DNA of 64,000 bases from Trichoplusia ni (taxonomy: Eukaryota; Arthropoda; Insecta; Lepidoptera; Noctuidae), in NCBI RefSeq assembly GCF_003590095.1, contig NC_039480.1:12687328-12751327 (forward strand), in the 5' to 3' direction. Shown here in pieces: positions 1-13,140 of the stretch. The first letter of the stretch is position 1. Each line of letters begins with the position of its first letter. Under the pieces are notes generated by a model. That model was given only the letters and a program-made list of their open reading frames with translations, was not told where the DNA came from and searched no databases. The position numbers were made by a program, and so were the translations under genes.

Positions 1-671
1 GTGCCCTAATGACATCTGTATAAGTATATCATGTGTAAGGGCCTTAACATACTAGCGGTTTGGAATCGGCTGCGGGGCGGAGCGGACGCGCAACGTATAA
101 TATAACTGATAATGGATGTTCCCAAATTCGACGATGCTTTCGTTTTCGTCTCTGGCGTCTTCGAAGTGATAAAGTCAACAGGACTATATCCTGGTCGGAA
201 TCAATTTTGTTACTGAGTATATTGTACGGCAATAATTGGCTACAAACACGCTACGCGTTCGCGACGTCCTCGCCGCGCAGCCGCGACGTGATCGTGTCGC
301 ATGCGTTGCGCGTCTGCTCAGCCCCGCAGCCGCTTCCAAACAACTAGTTTGATAGGGTCCTATTCTTTTTCTTTTTTTTCTTTTCTTTTATAATAAACGA
401 CTCCCGCACTAAGGAGTTTAATCCTTGTGTCGCGGGGGGTTTTACAAACATACAAATCACATGCACAATGACACCCAGACTCAGATCAAGCATTTGTGGA
501 TCACACAAATACTTGTCCTACGCGGGGATCGAACCCGCGACAGGACACGCACAGTGGTTTTGGCGTGGTGACCTCAACCACTCGGCTATCCGTGCAGTCC
601 TATGATTATATTTGTACGATTTTACATTACTAATCTTTTTCTTAGTTTATCGTTAGTCTTTTTCTAAATAG
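1..671. other. intron or upstream part of phtf with a SINE insertion
   Basis: No exon that matches the expected upstream part of PHTF could be recognised. A GC-rich stretch at about 240-345 and a 34-codon open frame starting near 113 are visible but match nothing I know. A SINE fills about 362-600. Confidence 0.5.
362..600 (-). repeat. tRNA-derived SINE (family A)
   Basis: Read on the minus strand, the element opens with a tRNA-like head. It has an A-box-like GATAGCCGAGTGGTTGAGG and a B-box GGTTCGATCCC inside a GC-rich TpsiC-like arm. A tRNA-unrelated body follows, then an A/G-rich tail at about 362-390. The same body is found in a second copy at about 46055-46277, so this is a dispersed family and not a functional tRNA gene. 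Confidence 0.85.
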
Positions 672-2509
672 GGCGGTATCAACAAACCTGCTGTCATGCA
701 TGCTTCGGTTCGCACTGGGGGCGCTAGTGTTCTTCCTGCTAGCAGTAGCGGAGCGCGCGTTCAAACAACGTTTCCTATACGCGAAGCTATTCTCACACCT
801 GACGTCGGCGCGGCGAGCTCGCAAGTCTGAGTTACCGCACTTTAGACTTAACACTGTAAGGAATATCAAGACTTGGCTGTCCACTCGATCGTATCTACGA
901 GTAAGTGTTCTTTATAATATATTTATGTAGCTTATAGGCAATTATAGACAAATGAAAGTGTTCATGGAAGGGGTAACCTGCCGATATCAAAATAAAATAC
1001 CAAACGAGGCTTTAAAATTTGGCTTCTATGTCACCTGTGGTTCAAAGCAACACTTTCCTCTAATTTTAAACAACTTGTAATTTGTAGCACTCTTGTCGTT
1101 CGTACTCATTCGCAATTTGTAGCAGACTTTACATTCGCAGCACACTGTACTATTTCTGCGTGTCTCTGAGGATGTGACTGCAATGTTACTGAAGCCCCCG
1201 CGACGCAAGAACTAAATTCCTTAGTACTGGTGTTCTTCTCTTTCTTTAAATCTCATTATTTGTGAAGGACTAACATGATTTTATGTTCTAGCGTCGAGGC
1301 CCACAGCGGTCAGTTGAGGTCATCGTGTCAGCGGCATTCATGCTCATAGTTGTATTACTCGGGTGTGTTAGCACCCATCTTCTAAGAGTAAGTCATTTTA
1401 ATACTAATGCTTGCTAGGCTTTGCACTGGAATCTGAGGCACCTACTGACTAGTAAATTTCACTTTCAACTTTTGGTTTTTACTTGCCAGTCGCACCACAT
1501 ATGCACTTTGCTTTTTTGTGTGTCCATACGTACTAGAAAATATGTATTTATTATGTAAGATTGTTTATTAAGAGATTACGCTTTATCTATTAGAAGATAT
1601 AATCTATATCTTCTCGTAAGTTAGAAAATGCCGAATTCATTGAGCACACGAATAACGTGAAAAAAAATTGCATACTAAACAATTTAATGTCCTATGTCCA
1701 TACATTATGTACGTTTACCCAATCATCAATTAAATGAGTTTTGATTCTTCTGTCATGCTCATTCGACAGTATTAAAAAAGTTCAGAAAATTATAAAGTCT
1801 AATAACAGTATAATAATCCACAGGACTCGGTGACCTTGGAAAGTGGTTGGCTAATGGAAGTATTAACCTGGAGTTTATGCATCGGCTTGTATCTACTGCG
1901 ACTGGGCACGTTAGGCAGCAACGTCAACAAGAAATACCGCGGCTGCCTCTCTGCAATACTGACCGAGCAGATAAACCTCCATCTGGCGATAGAACAGAGG
2001 CCTGAAAGCAAGGAACAACTCACCGTCGCTAATAATGTGCTGAAACTAGCTGCCGACTTACTCAAGGTAAGATTTCATAAAGCAATTGGAACTTTATAGA
2101 ATCCTAGTAAATTTATATCGTAGGATTTAGTTCATTTAGTATTTTGTTCTTGTTAATAAAGTAAATGTCATCAACGAGGACAACCTTCAATGGTATTTTT
2201 AAAGTTAGGAACAAACAAAGGGAGCCATCTTAAAAGAGCACATTTATTTTTATGTCTCCACATATTTCTTATTTTATTCTCTTGAATATAAAAATACTGA
2301 TACATTATGAAAGAAAATAATATTATGATCGTTTAAAAATGTATATTCGTTCTTTACAGGAATTAGATGCACCATTCCAGATATCAGCTTTATGTGCCAA
2401 CCACTACCTCTACACTATTACGAAGGTCGTTATTCTGTCAGCGCTGTCCGGGGTGTTGTCCGAGATGTTAGGCTTCAAACTTAAATTGCACAAAATCAAA
2501 ATAAAATAA
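672..2509 (+). CDS. phtf: PHTF family protein, 3' part (last four exons)
   Basis: Partial gene; upstream exons lie outside the window. Exons read as 672-900, 1292-1387, 1824-2066 and 2360-2509 (stop TAA), with GT/AG borders throughout. The translation follows the C-terminal half of animal PHTF1/PHTF2: VAERAFKQRFLYAKLFSHLT, then PHFRL, RRGPQRSVEVIVSA, KEQLTVANNVLKLAADLLK, and a tail with LSALSGVLSEMLGFKLKL. PHTF proteins are multi-pass membrane proteins, described from the endoplasmic reticulum, whose name (putative homeodomain transcription factor) is historical. Hydrophobic segments are visible in each exon. A polyadenylation signal AATAAA lies at about 2696. Family assignment is firm; molecular function is not known from sequence. 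Confidence 0.95.
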
Positions 2510-2695
2510 TACCAACAAAAGTATTTGTGATCGTAATGAAATCGCTGACTACTAGTCTAATTATTCGCCATTTAGATGACGAACCAATCGCCATCGCCAC
2601 AAATATGTTGATAAATATCATATTTAACACCTATAAGGATAATATCTTTAAAAATCATGTTATATCCTTCAGGGTCTGAAACCTAGACATGCGAT

Positions 2696-2701
2696 AATAA
2701 A
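2696..2701 (+). terminator. polyadenylation signal of phtf
   Basis: Canonical AATAAA about 190 bp after the phtf stop codon. Confidence 0.6.
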
Positions 2702-4786
2702 GTTTTTATGAATTACGATGTTATCTGTAGCCTTTTCTCTGACCATAGACAATTATATTTTCTATGTAGTTAGACTGTAGAATAGTGTTTTTCATATTAT
2801 GCTATTTACAAACAGGGATATTTGTAAGTAAAATATATTTAGTAAAAACCTAATTAATCCTTATTACATGATAAAGCTTAAGTAAAGCTTTACTTCAATC
2901 TTTAGGAAATGTAAAAAAGACGATAGATAATATTGTTTAATCATTATGTTTATATAAATACAAGGAAATCAACATTTATATTTTATGTTTATATCTGAAA
3001 CTAATAATAGATAATTATTATGTTTTAATTGGGGTTTTGGAACTATATACCGTCTAGCTATCCTGTACTTATCTTAAAAAATTCAATTTCGATATTATGT
3101 GCCAAAGTATAAAGATTTTTGGTACTCACAATATATGTTCCATCAAATTCCATATAAACGTGCCACAAAGAATATCTCGAATAACAGAACTGCGTTGACA
3201 ACAACAAGTCTTGGCTATTTTTATTTTTCTTATAAAACATGTGAACTACGTTGTTATGATCTCATTTTTACTCATAGTTGTATAATATCAGTTAATGAAC
3301 TATTTTATTATATTCAAAAACGTAAAACTGTTTTGAGCACTTCGTTTCTAATTAATACCCATGTTTAGAACGTCCGATTTAACTTGGCGAGTCGGGAAAG
3401 AGCTACAAATATCGCCGACTGTGGTTCATACTTTGATCTCGTTCCAATAGACTTTTATCTCCTTTTCCGGAACCCCTAGTTATATCGGCCGTACTTGTGC
3501 GTCTTGTTTACTATAACCTCTTATTTAATTGAGAAACAGCCATAAATTATCATAGTCTAATGTAATTTTACATAAGTATTTTTACCTATCCGTAAGGAAA
3601 TGTTTCAAATAAATAAACTAGAAATGAACTGATATCTAGCTACTAAACGGTCTTTATTCATAGGCATCAAATAAAACATTGTTCTCTCCACTAGTATCTG
3701 TAAGTACTTACTTCCATAATCTGAATGACAAAAATATGGTTTTTAAAGTGGATTTGAAGTTGCCGCCTAAGGTAATTTCGCTTTTCTCTTTAAACAAATA
3801 TTTCACAACCTAACAATTATATTTTATTCAATTATCAGACGTCGGCAATAATTTAAATAAATATTTTTGTATTTAATGTAGCATAACTTATTTGTTATAG
3901 AGACTTTACGTAACTGTTACGTTTTTACTTGTAATAAACTTTTAACAACAATGTAGATAGTTCAATGCGAAACCTAAAACTTCGAGCTTGTAGAGAAAAA
4001 CAATTAGTCCTTCTTGCATGAATATTGAACTTCTAAAACACCTAAATAATAACGAAAGAGAGTAAATAAAAGATTTCAATGGTAAGCCACCACAACAAAC
4101 CACCATGATATTATTATATTCATGCGAATATTTTTAATTTCGTTCTCTTTGTTCATACATCACCTACAATAAATTATTTTTATAAATAAGATAATGTAAC
4201 GAGGTCTTTAGTAAATTGGTGCCCACTAATTGACTACAGCCAACGAATAAAGTTTTACGGCAATTGCAATGACACTAGCTGACCTAACAATTGATCACAA
4301 ATAAATCACAATAGAATTCCTATTGCACCGTAATTCACTTTTGTTGACACTTATAAGTAAGCTCCTATTTGCAATAATTACCTTAGTTACGTAACAGTAT
4401 GAAAGATTATAAGATACCAGTTTTACCATCTGATTAAGGTTATGAATGGAAGTCAAAGGACATGGTTTTGATAGCAATCAGGAAATGTGTGAAAAATATT
4501 TTCAGCCTACAGGAATACCGACAATAGATCATAGTTATTTATTTAAACTTTCACAAAGTCTCCGAACTAGTAGCAATGTAGGTTACGTTGACTTATTTTG
4601 TAGAGTAGGTAGTCTATTAGCATAAGAATTTATAAAAGTAACAACGTAGGTGCTTTCTTAAATTGCAATGACAGGTATTTTGTAATACCGATTTGTTTTT
4701 TAAAGTAAGAACTTATGTGAGCATGAGATGCTGCACTAAAGAAATAAATACATATACTTAGAAAATATGGCATTTTTATTTTACAG
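2702..4786. other. AT-rich intergenic DNA
   Basis: About 2 kb of AT-rich sequence between phtf and the region 3' of the LUC7-like gene. Only short open frames of 60-90 codons occur, with no recognisable protein content. No RNA gene or clear repeat was seen. Confidence 0.5.
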
Positions 4787-5060
4787 TCCTATTTTGTCGG
4801 TGCCGATTCTTTTTTCTTAATAGATTCTAGAATTCTCTCTTTCGACTTTTGCATTGAGTGAAATGGATCAGGGTTAGTGGTTCGGGAATAAGTAAAAAAC
4901 AAAACACGGTCTATGTTATTATGATTTTAATTTTAACAAACGAAAAGCACTAATCTACATTTTATATCATGCTTTCATAAAAAAATGTTGTAATGTTTTT
5001 GACTTGTTTCTGACATATTAATATCGCTTCAACAATATCTGAAGTAACTTCATCCCATTT
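4787..5060 (-). other. possible unassigned terminal exons (minus strand)
   Basis: Two short open frames on the minus strand each follow a plausible AG acceptor in the same phase. One (about 4787-4914) ends with KSKERILESIKKKESAPTK and a stop, followed by an AATAAA-like signal. The other (about 4972-5064) contains DEVTSDIVEAILICQKQ and a stop. A further frame near 5640-5790 ends at a good GTGAGT donor (about 5634). They could be alternative 3' ends of an unrecognised small gene, or chance frames in AT-rich DNA. No family was recognised. Confidence 0.15.
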
Positions 5061-5864
5061 AAAATCTAGCGCAAATGAACTAGGTACCTATACCGACTTG
5101 AAATATACTTATATTTCAAATAATAATACGTTACAGCTAACAAGTCTTACAAAGACATTCTAGAACTAAAATATAACTTTTTAATATCACCTATGCTAGT
5201 GCCTAAACGATCCATTGTTTCAGTTCCATACTATATACATGCTGTAGTATTTATAGCTTTAAGATCATTTTCCTAAATTCTTGTGCAGGATCGTTCAGAA
5301 AATACGGATATACACATAGACTGGTATTAAATTACAGTATTTAATAAAATATTGTCAGTCAAAAAAGCATAGTCAAGGTACGATTCTAATCGTTTTAGAC
5401 TTCAGGCGTGATGTAACAAAGTAGTTTCATGAGCAGTAAGCGAAATAAAGTTTCTTTTAACAACAAAAATCTGTATACATCCTCAGGAAACTAATTTTCT
5501 TAAAATAGTGAGGAAAATAAGTGATGAAAGAAAACTTCGAGCTCACTATTGTATACACTATAGTATCAGTTGTCATAAAACAATTTTATTACTCTAAAAC
5601 CCATTAAAAATATTTATTTCTTGGTTTACACTCACGTGCATGCTTCGGGAAGACCCGGGTAGTTATAGAATCCTCCAAGCATTGCATTAAAATAATAATG
5701 CAATCAGTAGAACCAAACCATAGAAGCAGATTTCTCACAATTATGGCTATGATTTTTAAAGGGTATGGTTGTTTTAGAATTAATTGTATATTTGAAACTT
5801 CACGCAGTAAGTTTGAGAGAGAAAGTGGACTATTATAAATTATTACAATTAAATATGCTGTTGG

Positions 5865-8800
5865 TTATTCTCGCCTACGTTCTTTGGACGAGGAGCGATG
5901 GGAGCGACTACGTCGGGACTCACGTTCCCGTTCGCGGTCTCGGTCACGACCGCGGGACCGCTCGCGAGACTCCTCGCGTTTACTCCTACTGCGAGACCGA
6001 CTGCGCCTGAATGAGAAGGAACAGTTGCATATTTTTATTGATAAGAATAAAAACTTATTACTTCCTTTTTCATATTTTAATTTCCTTTTTTATGGTCGAA
6101 GAGGTAACGGTGTCACTCATGCTTATAGTTTTGTACATAAAAAATATTATGCTATAGTATTCTTTATCAGTCATACTATATTTATATAGATATTTAAAAT
6201 GCTTGACGAAATTTCGACGAAATGACGAAAATTCCTTTTGTGTCTGATTGACTGACTCACATTCTCTGCCGAAAGTATACTTAAAAAATGTAATATCATT
6301 GTTGTTTTGTTACCTCCTTTCGCGTTCGCGTTCACGATCGCGGTCCCTATCCTTCCGTTCTCGGTCACGGTCGCGGTCGGTCTCCTTGTTGCGGTCTCGG
6401 TCGCGCGCGGACTCGCGGTGTCGCCTCGCGCGCCGGTCGAGCTCACGCCCGCCGACGTAGTGACGACGACCCCCGCTGCGCTCGCGCTCAGAAGCACCGC
6501 GTTCCTCTCGACGTTTATCTACTGTTTTCTAAAAATAAGCAGAATGTTAATTAATATTAGGTATATATATAATATATTATCCTCAGTTACTTTACAGATA
6601 ATATTAAAATACATAAATTATTATAATACATCTAAACTTGTACAGTACATGCAATTTCTATTTTTCGTACTAATTACAGTAATACAACTAACGGAAACAG
6701 TTTTTTATAATATTTACATCAAAGTTTTAAGGTTTGCAGAAAGTGTGTTATAAATAATATAGATCAGAAAAAAAAACATTTCTTAAAATTAGCCGATATA
6801 AATACGCGTCTTCAAAGTATATTGTAAAATATACTTTATGTTATTGATTAGATAAGACTGTGAAACTTAGGGAATACTCTCAGTAGATTTCTGAACAACT
6901 ATAAGAGGTAGAAAGTTACCTTGAGGTCAGCTAATTTCTCCCGAATCGTAATAAATCCAAGATGAAGTTTCCCTCCAAAATGATCTGCTAGCCGTCTATC
7001 ATTATCATGTATACCCAGATATGCGGAACACACTTCACAGACACGTAATTTCTGTTGTTGGTATGAGGAAGCTGGCATAGAATTGCGATATTCCTGCTCA
7101 GCAACTGCTTTCTTCTTGCGCAGTTCATCGATCTGGAAGATACCAAGAAGTAGGAAGATTTTTTTATTAAAAATGTGAGTTAAAGGGTTCAGCCAGCAGC
7201 CTTGATCAACACAAGTAGCCTTAGAAAAAAAAAAACTATTACATGTGTCTGATGTTTCTCACCTCTCCCATGAGTTTGACACTTTCTTCTACCATACCCT
7301 CCTCGCCTAGCGCTTCAGCCCGAGCCAGTTTCTGACCAATCTGTTCAGCTAATTCATGAACGGCATTTGCTTTTTCTGTTACTTCGGCGGACAGTTCTTC
7401 CTGTGTTTCTGCTAGACGTTGCTTGGCCGCGGTGGTGCGACGATCGCAGTCGGCTATAAAGGCCTCTAAATGTTCTGTTGCCTATATATCATAAGATTAA
7501 ATAAATTTATTATAAGCTGCGGCCATTTTTACACATAATTTGCCTTACTATATCTAGTTTTTACACTCACAGGAAGGGGCTTCCCGTAGTAGCCCACTAA
7601 CTGCTGTGAACTTTGAAGTTTGTAATGCATGGGTTGAAGCATTGAAACCAGCTGTTTTCTTGATAAAGTAATTATTTCACATAAGAACAAAGTGTTGTGC
7701 CATAAAATAAACTTTAGTAACAATTAAATACTCTTAATTGCCAACAAAATGACTGACCAAAATTATTTCACATAGTTAACTGTCTTAAGAATGCAAAGAA
7801 AGAATTATAAAACCAATTTAATAAATAATAAACAATCAATACTTACATCAATATCATAGAAATAGTCTTTGGTTTTTGATGCTAATTCATAATCTGCACG
7901 AAGAGCCAAATCATGTATTTTTGGACACTCACCTAGGTCCATTCGCTGTAATCAAAATTAAAACCACATAAATACTAAGTGCCCTTATAATATAAAGGTG
8001 TCCCACATTAGGCATATAACAATAATTTGGTTATAATATTATTTTGAATAATACAAATTTTAACATTATCCTAACAACCATATTTATAGAAATGATAAGT
8101 TTTTCAATACACAAAAATCTCTCATAATAATATTTTAAAGAAATACATACTACATCACCACAGCTCACACAGCCCAGGTTCACGCACAGGATAATGTAAT
8201 TTATCATAAATACTTACAAATTATAGAGAAAACACCCTCCCGAATATCCTAACTAGGTCACAAATATTTAGTATAGAACAAAAATGAAGTTTATAGATAA
8301 TAATTAATGCAGCAATTTAAGGTAGAGAACATTTGTTTTTAATTATTTTCAGACCATCTACAACTGACAATGCTAACTTTATTATGCATTTTTTAAGCTC
8401 AGTATCAAACACTTTTTATGAAAGTTTTATAAATGTTACACAGAAACAATCATAACTTGTCATTTTAATACACAGAACACTATTATTTGAATGCTATAGG
8501 TATATGTCACAGCCATCAAACTTAATACTTTTTGAAGGAGTCCATTACTTCAAAAGGAGTTTATTTGTAAAAGCTCGAAACAAACATGTTCACATCTCAA
8601 AACAGATAATACCTAACTAATAATTCATTATCCAATGGATGACGACTGCCCTGACAACTTTATAATTATAAGATGTGGTAAAGGGAACAAGAATTTCCTA
8701 CTCAATTATTACAATATATTGAATTTTATGTTCATTATTTTTTAACAAATTCTGAGGCTACAACATATACATATTCAGGCAAATAATAATTACAGGACTG

Positions 8801-9970
8801 GATAGAAATCTGGTATTCAGATCAATTTATATAGACCCTATATCTTCAATATAGAGTAAATAATTACTAAAATTATTTCAGAATTTTGAAGGTTTGAAAT
8901 TTTTCTTGCTCATTACATGCAAAAGTTGATTGGATATGCTAGCCATTTAAACAGCACAGTACGTACCCAATGTAGTTAGAATGTATGACACCAAATTGCT
9001 CTCACCCAGGCAAAGATTTTTCATGTTCCTAAAATTTTCTTATGTACTCACCGAAGCAGCATTAGTAACCGTTGGAAAATTTAATTATTTCAAGAGCCTT
9101 AATAAATTAAGTACTGCATAGCAGTAATAATACAATCAGCTAACTATAAATGTTTTTATACGTACATCTTGGTACTTACAGAACAGCCTAACTCATACAA
9201 TCTATCCCTCATCTGTTAAGTATTGTGATGAGCAATAAAGACTAGTGTTGGGCATTTTCTGAAAAGCATATTTCACCACAGTTAATGCCACTCCGATGTA
9301 AGGATTCTCCAACGATACTACATTATCATAATAACATGACAACAGATGTAAGAGTGAAAATCATACACATACATTAAGATTTATGGTTTATTATCAATAT
9401 TACTGTATGCAGTTGTAAATTACAAGTTTAAAAAAAGATACATTGTCAACTTTGCATACAATATCTCAATGTATGTGAACCAAAAAAGCACTGCAATTCC
9501 CAATATGTAAAGTTATACTAAGATTTCACTAAAAGTAAGAATAACTATATCAGACTAAATTAGCAACAAGTAGATAGATGTGATGGGCAAGATTTTAATG
9601 AAATCTCAGAATTTATTACCCAAAAGGCAAGACATACACAATAGAATTTCTTACCGTGGATGACAAGATCTCATGAGGACAACATTGTAATAAAAACGAT
9701 TTGCACACTGCATCGTCATAAAATTTGACACCATGTCTATCTGTTTCACCTGAAATAAATAGGAAAATTATTCTACCCATTCATGATGGTGTCATGATGA
9801 AGCGTTTGATACCAATGAGCATCATTATTTGTAGAAAAAAAAACTTCGTATTTTACTTATAAAATCAGCGAAACTTAAGCTTATCTAAACAATAAGTATT
9901 ATATATTACCATTGCGAGCTGTGCCCATCAATTGGTCCAACATTGCCCTCATTTGCTCGTGTGCTGACAT
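5865..9970 (-). CDS. Luc7l: LUC7-like U1 snRNP-associated splicing factor
   Basis: Seven exons read on the minus strand: 9910-9970, 9655-9749, 7847-7945, 7263-7481, 6920-7132, 6314-6528 and 5865-6006. They sum to 1,044 bp, or 347 residues. The protein starts MSAHEQMRAMLDQLMGTARN, the LUC7 N-terminus. A CCCH zinc finger follows at about 30-62 (Cys in AVCKS, CCPHE and GECPKIH), then a helical coiled-coil stretch (about 85-170), and a second C2H2-type finger (CEVCSAYLG to H..GKLH, about 187-210). The tail from about 240 is rich in RE, RD and RS dipeptides. LUC7 proteins bind U1 snRNP and influence 5' splice-site choice in the nucleus. Length is close to animal LUC7L (about 350-390). The gene is head-to-head with PIGQ. 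Confidence 0.96.
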
Positions 9971-10891
9971 ATTGAATCGACGATTTGGCCAATTCCGTAC
10001 TCAGTGTTTATAAATCTAAGTTAATCATTTAATCTCGGTTAACCGACACAAAACTAAATTATAAGACTAATTTATTGGTTCTTATTTTACTAAATTGTAA
10101 AGCTTTCGGTAGCAACGGCAAGCCAACAAATCAATCAAATTACGAAACTAAAATGGCGGGCCGATTCCTATTACTTTTAATAAATTTGTATGCACTTGGC
10201 TTCAGAACAAAGTCTTTTTAGATTAAATTTACGTTTACTTTTTAACATAATAGCCTACTTCTGTAAATTTTGTTTTTCAACTAGTATATCGCAAATTTAC
10301 CACACTGTGTTTACAGCTGATTAGCTTTTAGTTCCGGTAGAAATTTTAATAGATAATTTTTCAAAGTGTAGTATTTAGTTCCCAATATGTCCTTTATTGG
10401 ATATTCTATCATAAATTATAATATAAGTATAATATAATATAATATAAGTAATATGCAACACGATATTGCCCATATGGGGGATCTCTTTGACTCGTAGTTT
10501 GACGTTACATAGACATTGTTGCATTTCTGTTATTCTTTTGCACACAAATCCGGACCGGATGCATGAGCCAACAAGCCTGTATTTGAAGTGAAACCTATCA
10601 TAATAACGATTTTCAATATACCACAAATATTCATTATTATAAGTATTAAATGGTCATTTTTTTGTCCTGATATCCTGCACGTCCTACACTGGTCCTATCT
10701 TAACAAAAATATTTTACATCTGTGTATCATCGCAGCTTACTTTGACAGTCATGTCAAAATATGTCAATGTCAAATCCTGTTATTAATCACATAGCACCGC
10801 TTATCACAACATCAACAAAATATTAATTAAATAAATATTTTAAATACTTATTTTTATTACTAAATATTTAATATAATTTTTAATGTAAAAC
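9971..10891. promoter_or_regulatory. divergent promoter region between the LUC7-like gene and PIGQ
   Basis: 920 bp separate the two start codons, which face away from each other. The stretch holds AT-rich DNA including a TATAATATAA-type run at about 10420-10450 and no coding signal. The 5' UTRs and both promoters must lie here. No specific factor site is claimed. Confidence 0.5.
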
Positions 10892-13140
10892 ATGCCAAAT
10901 ACTATAAGGATATTACTACCTATAATTCCAGACAGTTTTAAAGATGTGTATTTTAAAGGAATTATTAGTGTTTCAGACGATCACACTGTAACTGTTTATA
11001 TTACTAAATATACTACAGATATCACACTTATATCTGAGAAGCAAATAAAATGGGATAATATAATATACGGATATTGTGGTAATGATCTCTCAAAGAATGT
11101 TTTAGCGAGTAGGTTTCCGAATTTTTTATTAATACAAAGAAACAAAATGTTAACCATAAACAGGTTAATATTAAATGGGAAGAAAATCGACCCGAAAAGT
11201 AGTTGTATCCTCATGCTATATGAATATGATAGTATCAAAGACTCTCAAGCAATTGGTGACACAACTGATGATTACTTTATGAAACTAGTGCAGTTGATTC
11301 AAGATGAACATGGTGTTTCAAAAAGATCAGAATTTACACCTAAGAGTAACAAACTGCATTGGCTTAGTGCTTCTATGTTCCTACAACATGTTTATAATTA
11401 TTGGATACTAATTGATTGGTTAAAATGTTCAATTACAAGAGGGAAAAAAGTAAGCTCATAATTTACTGTTTTTATATAATTTGTTTAATATGCTTATACT
11501 AAATATGCACTGAACTGTGAATTGTTTTAGATTTCAGTGAAACAAGGCAACTTAATTGTGGCAATTGCCATGGATATAATAATTGGATATTTAATTCTAC
11601 AACTGTTATCACAAGACAAGAAAGAGATCAGTGTTTTACTGATGGGTATTTTGGAGGTAATAATTTTGAACTGACAAACTTACATGAAGCAATTTTATAG
11701 ATCTCGATATAACATAATATGCAATTTTGATTTTCAGAAATTGATTAATTCACTATACTCTCTCCTGAAGTGGCTGATGGGTGCGCCAGTAGGACTGAAG
11801 CTCAATAATGCCTTCAATAAAATGTTAGGAAAATACTTTTCTTATCATGTGCAACTTTGGTGGATATTTTTAGGTAGGATATTAAATTTTATTTCATTTT
11901 GTATCAAGATAATTACAAGAGACTTCATAAATATGTGTATTTTCAGATGTTTCAGGAGAGAAACTGGATGTTATTCTTCATATATACCACTACATAGGGT
12001 ATTTGGGATTTACATTTCAAACAGCTCTGATCTCTGATCTGATATGCATAGCCACATTCCATTCATATTGTATCTATGTCTATGCTGCAAGGTAAAAGTA
12101 TTTTCAAATATATTTTTTTATGAATATTTATTGTCTAAATCTTCTTTTATTTAGTTTCCAGTAGTGCCGAGTTCCATTCCCGTGTTGATATTATCAATTT
12201 TACGAGAATTTTATGTTCATATGCTCTCACATTTTTCTATTTGGGGCAAAGAAAACCAAAAATACAAATATTATCAAAATCGGCACATTTCTTTTTAAGT
12301 TGCAATAGACTCAACTTGATATTATTCTAAAGTTAAACAATCATTTTAATGCAGGAATCAGCTTACGTCTAAATATTACTTTATATTTTAGGTTGTTCAA
12401 TATTCAAATATCTGGATTAATTGCATTACTAAGGTTGTTTGTTGGACGAAAGTACAATCCTTTACGAGGAGGCATTGACTCTTGTGAATATACAAACCAG
12501 GAACTTTTTGTAGGCACAGTCGCATTTACTATCTTATTGTTACTGTTGCCTACTACTGCTCTGTACTACATAGTATTTACGTTGGTAAGGTGTTTTTCAT
12601 TTGAATATCAATGTTGGGCAACAAGTCTAATGACGTCGTATGATCTTAAAAGCTCATTTTTATTTTTTGTTTTTCAGTTTAGAGTACTATCTCTTGTAGT
12701 CCAGTATTTACTTGCTAAGCTGATTTACATGGTCCAAACTCTACCTCTGTATGTTGTCTCACTTTGGTTAACTAGTTCACCTAAAGTTACTGGTAAGTAT
12801 GATTTTATTATATTTGTCCCGGCGCACATGGCGCGTCGAAATACAGACTATGGACAACTTCTCATAAAGAAAACTGCTATGCTTCGTGTCGCAATGTGTA
12901 GCCAGGCTTTAGAAGCCTGATTTACTATGCTTACCCTGATTACACCTTGTTCTTTCAGGAAATATTTTAATAGAAGTGATAAATCAAGAGAGCAATTCAC
13001 CTCTAATACTTCGCATAAAACTGTTGAACAAATCTATACCACAGTTGGTAAAAATATTCCAGCCTCCGGTCGAAGTCCCTAAACAGGTAGAATGGACAAA
13101 TCTACTTTCAAATGTTCTGGTTGGGAAACAAATAGTGTAA
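10892..13140 (+). CDS. PIGQ: PIGQ/GPI1, GPI-GlcNAc transferase subunit Q
   Basis: Seven exons: 10892-11449, 11531-11656, 11738-11873, 11947-12091, 12392-12584, 12678-12792 and 12959-13140. They sum to 1,455 bp, or 484 residues. PIGQ is a membrane subunit of the ER complex that transfers GlcNAc from UDP-GlcNAc to phosphatidylinositol, the first step of GPI-anchor synthesis. The C-terminal half follows animal PIGQ closely: KYFSYHVQLWWIFL, a Leu-rich helix, FHSYCIYVYAARLF, GLIALLRLFVGRKYNPLRGG, then FTILLLLLPTTALYYIVFTL and QTLPLYVVSLWL. Several membrane helices are visible between residues about 190 and 420. The N-terminal 180 residues are poorly conserved in the family. Shorter than human PIGQ (581 or more), as in other insects. 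The start ATG opens a long first exon. Confidence 0.96.

Noticed and set aside
113..217. 34-codon open frame starting with ATG near the left edge
   Set aside because: No match to PHTF or any family I know, and short enough to be chance.
520..600. tRNA gene on the minus strand
   Set aside because: The tRNA-like A and B boxes are followed by a SINE body that recurs at 46 kb, and the cloverleaf is not cleanly closed.
5765..6753. Open frames rich in Ser/Arg on the plus strand
   Set aside because: They are the opposite-strand shadow of the RE/RS-rich tail exons of the LUC7-like gene.
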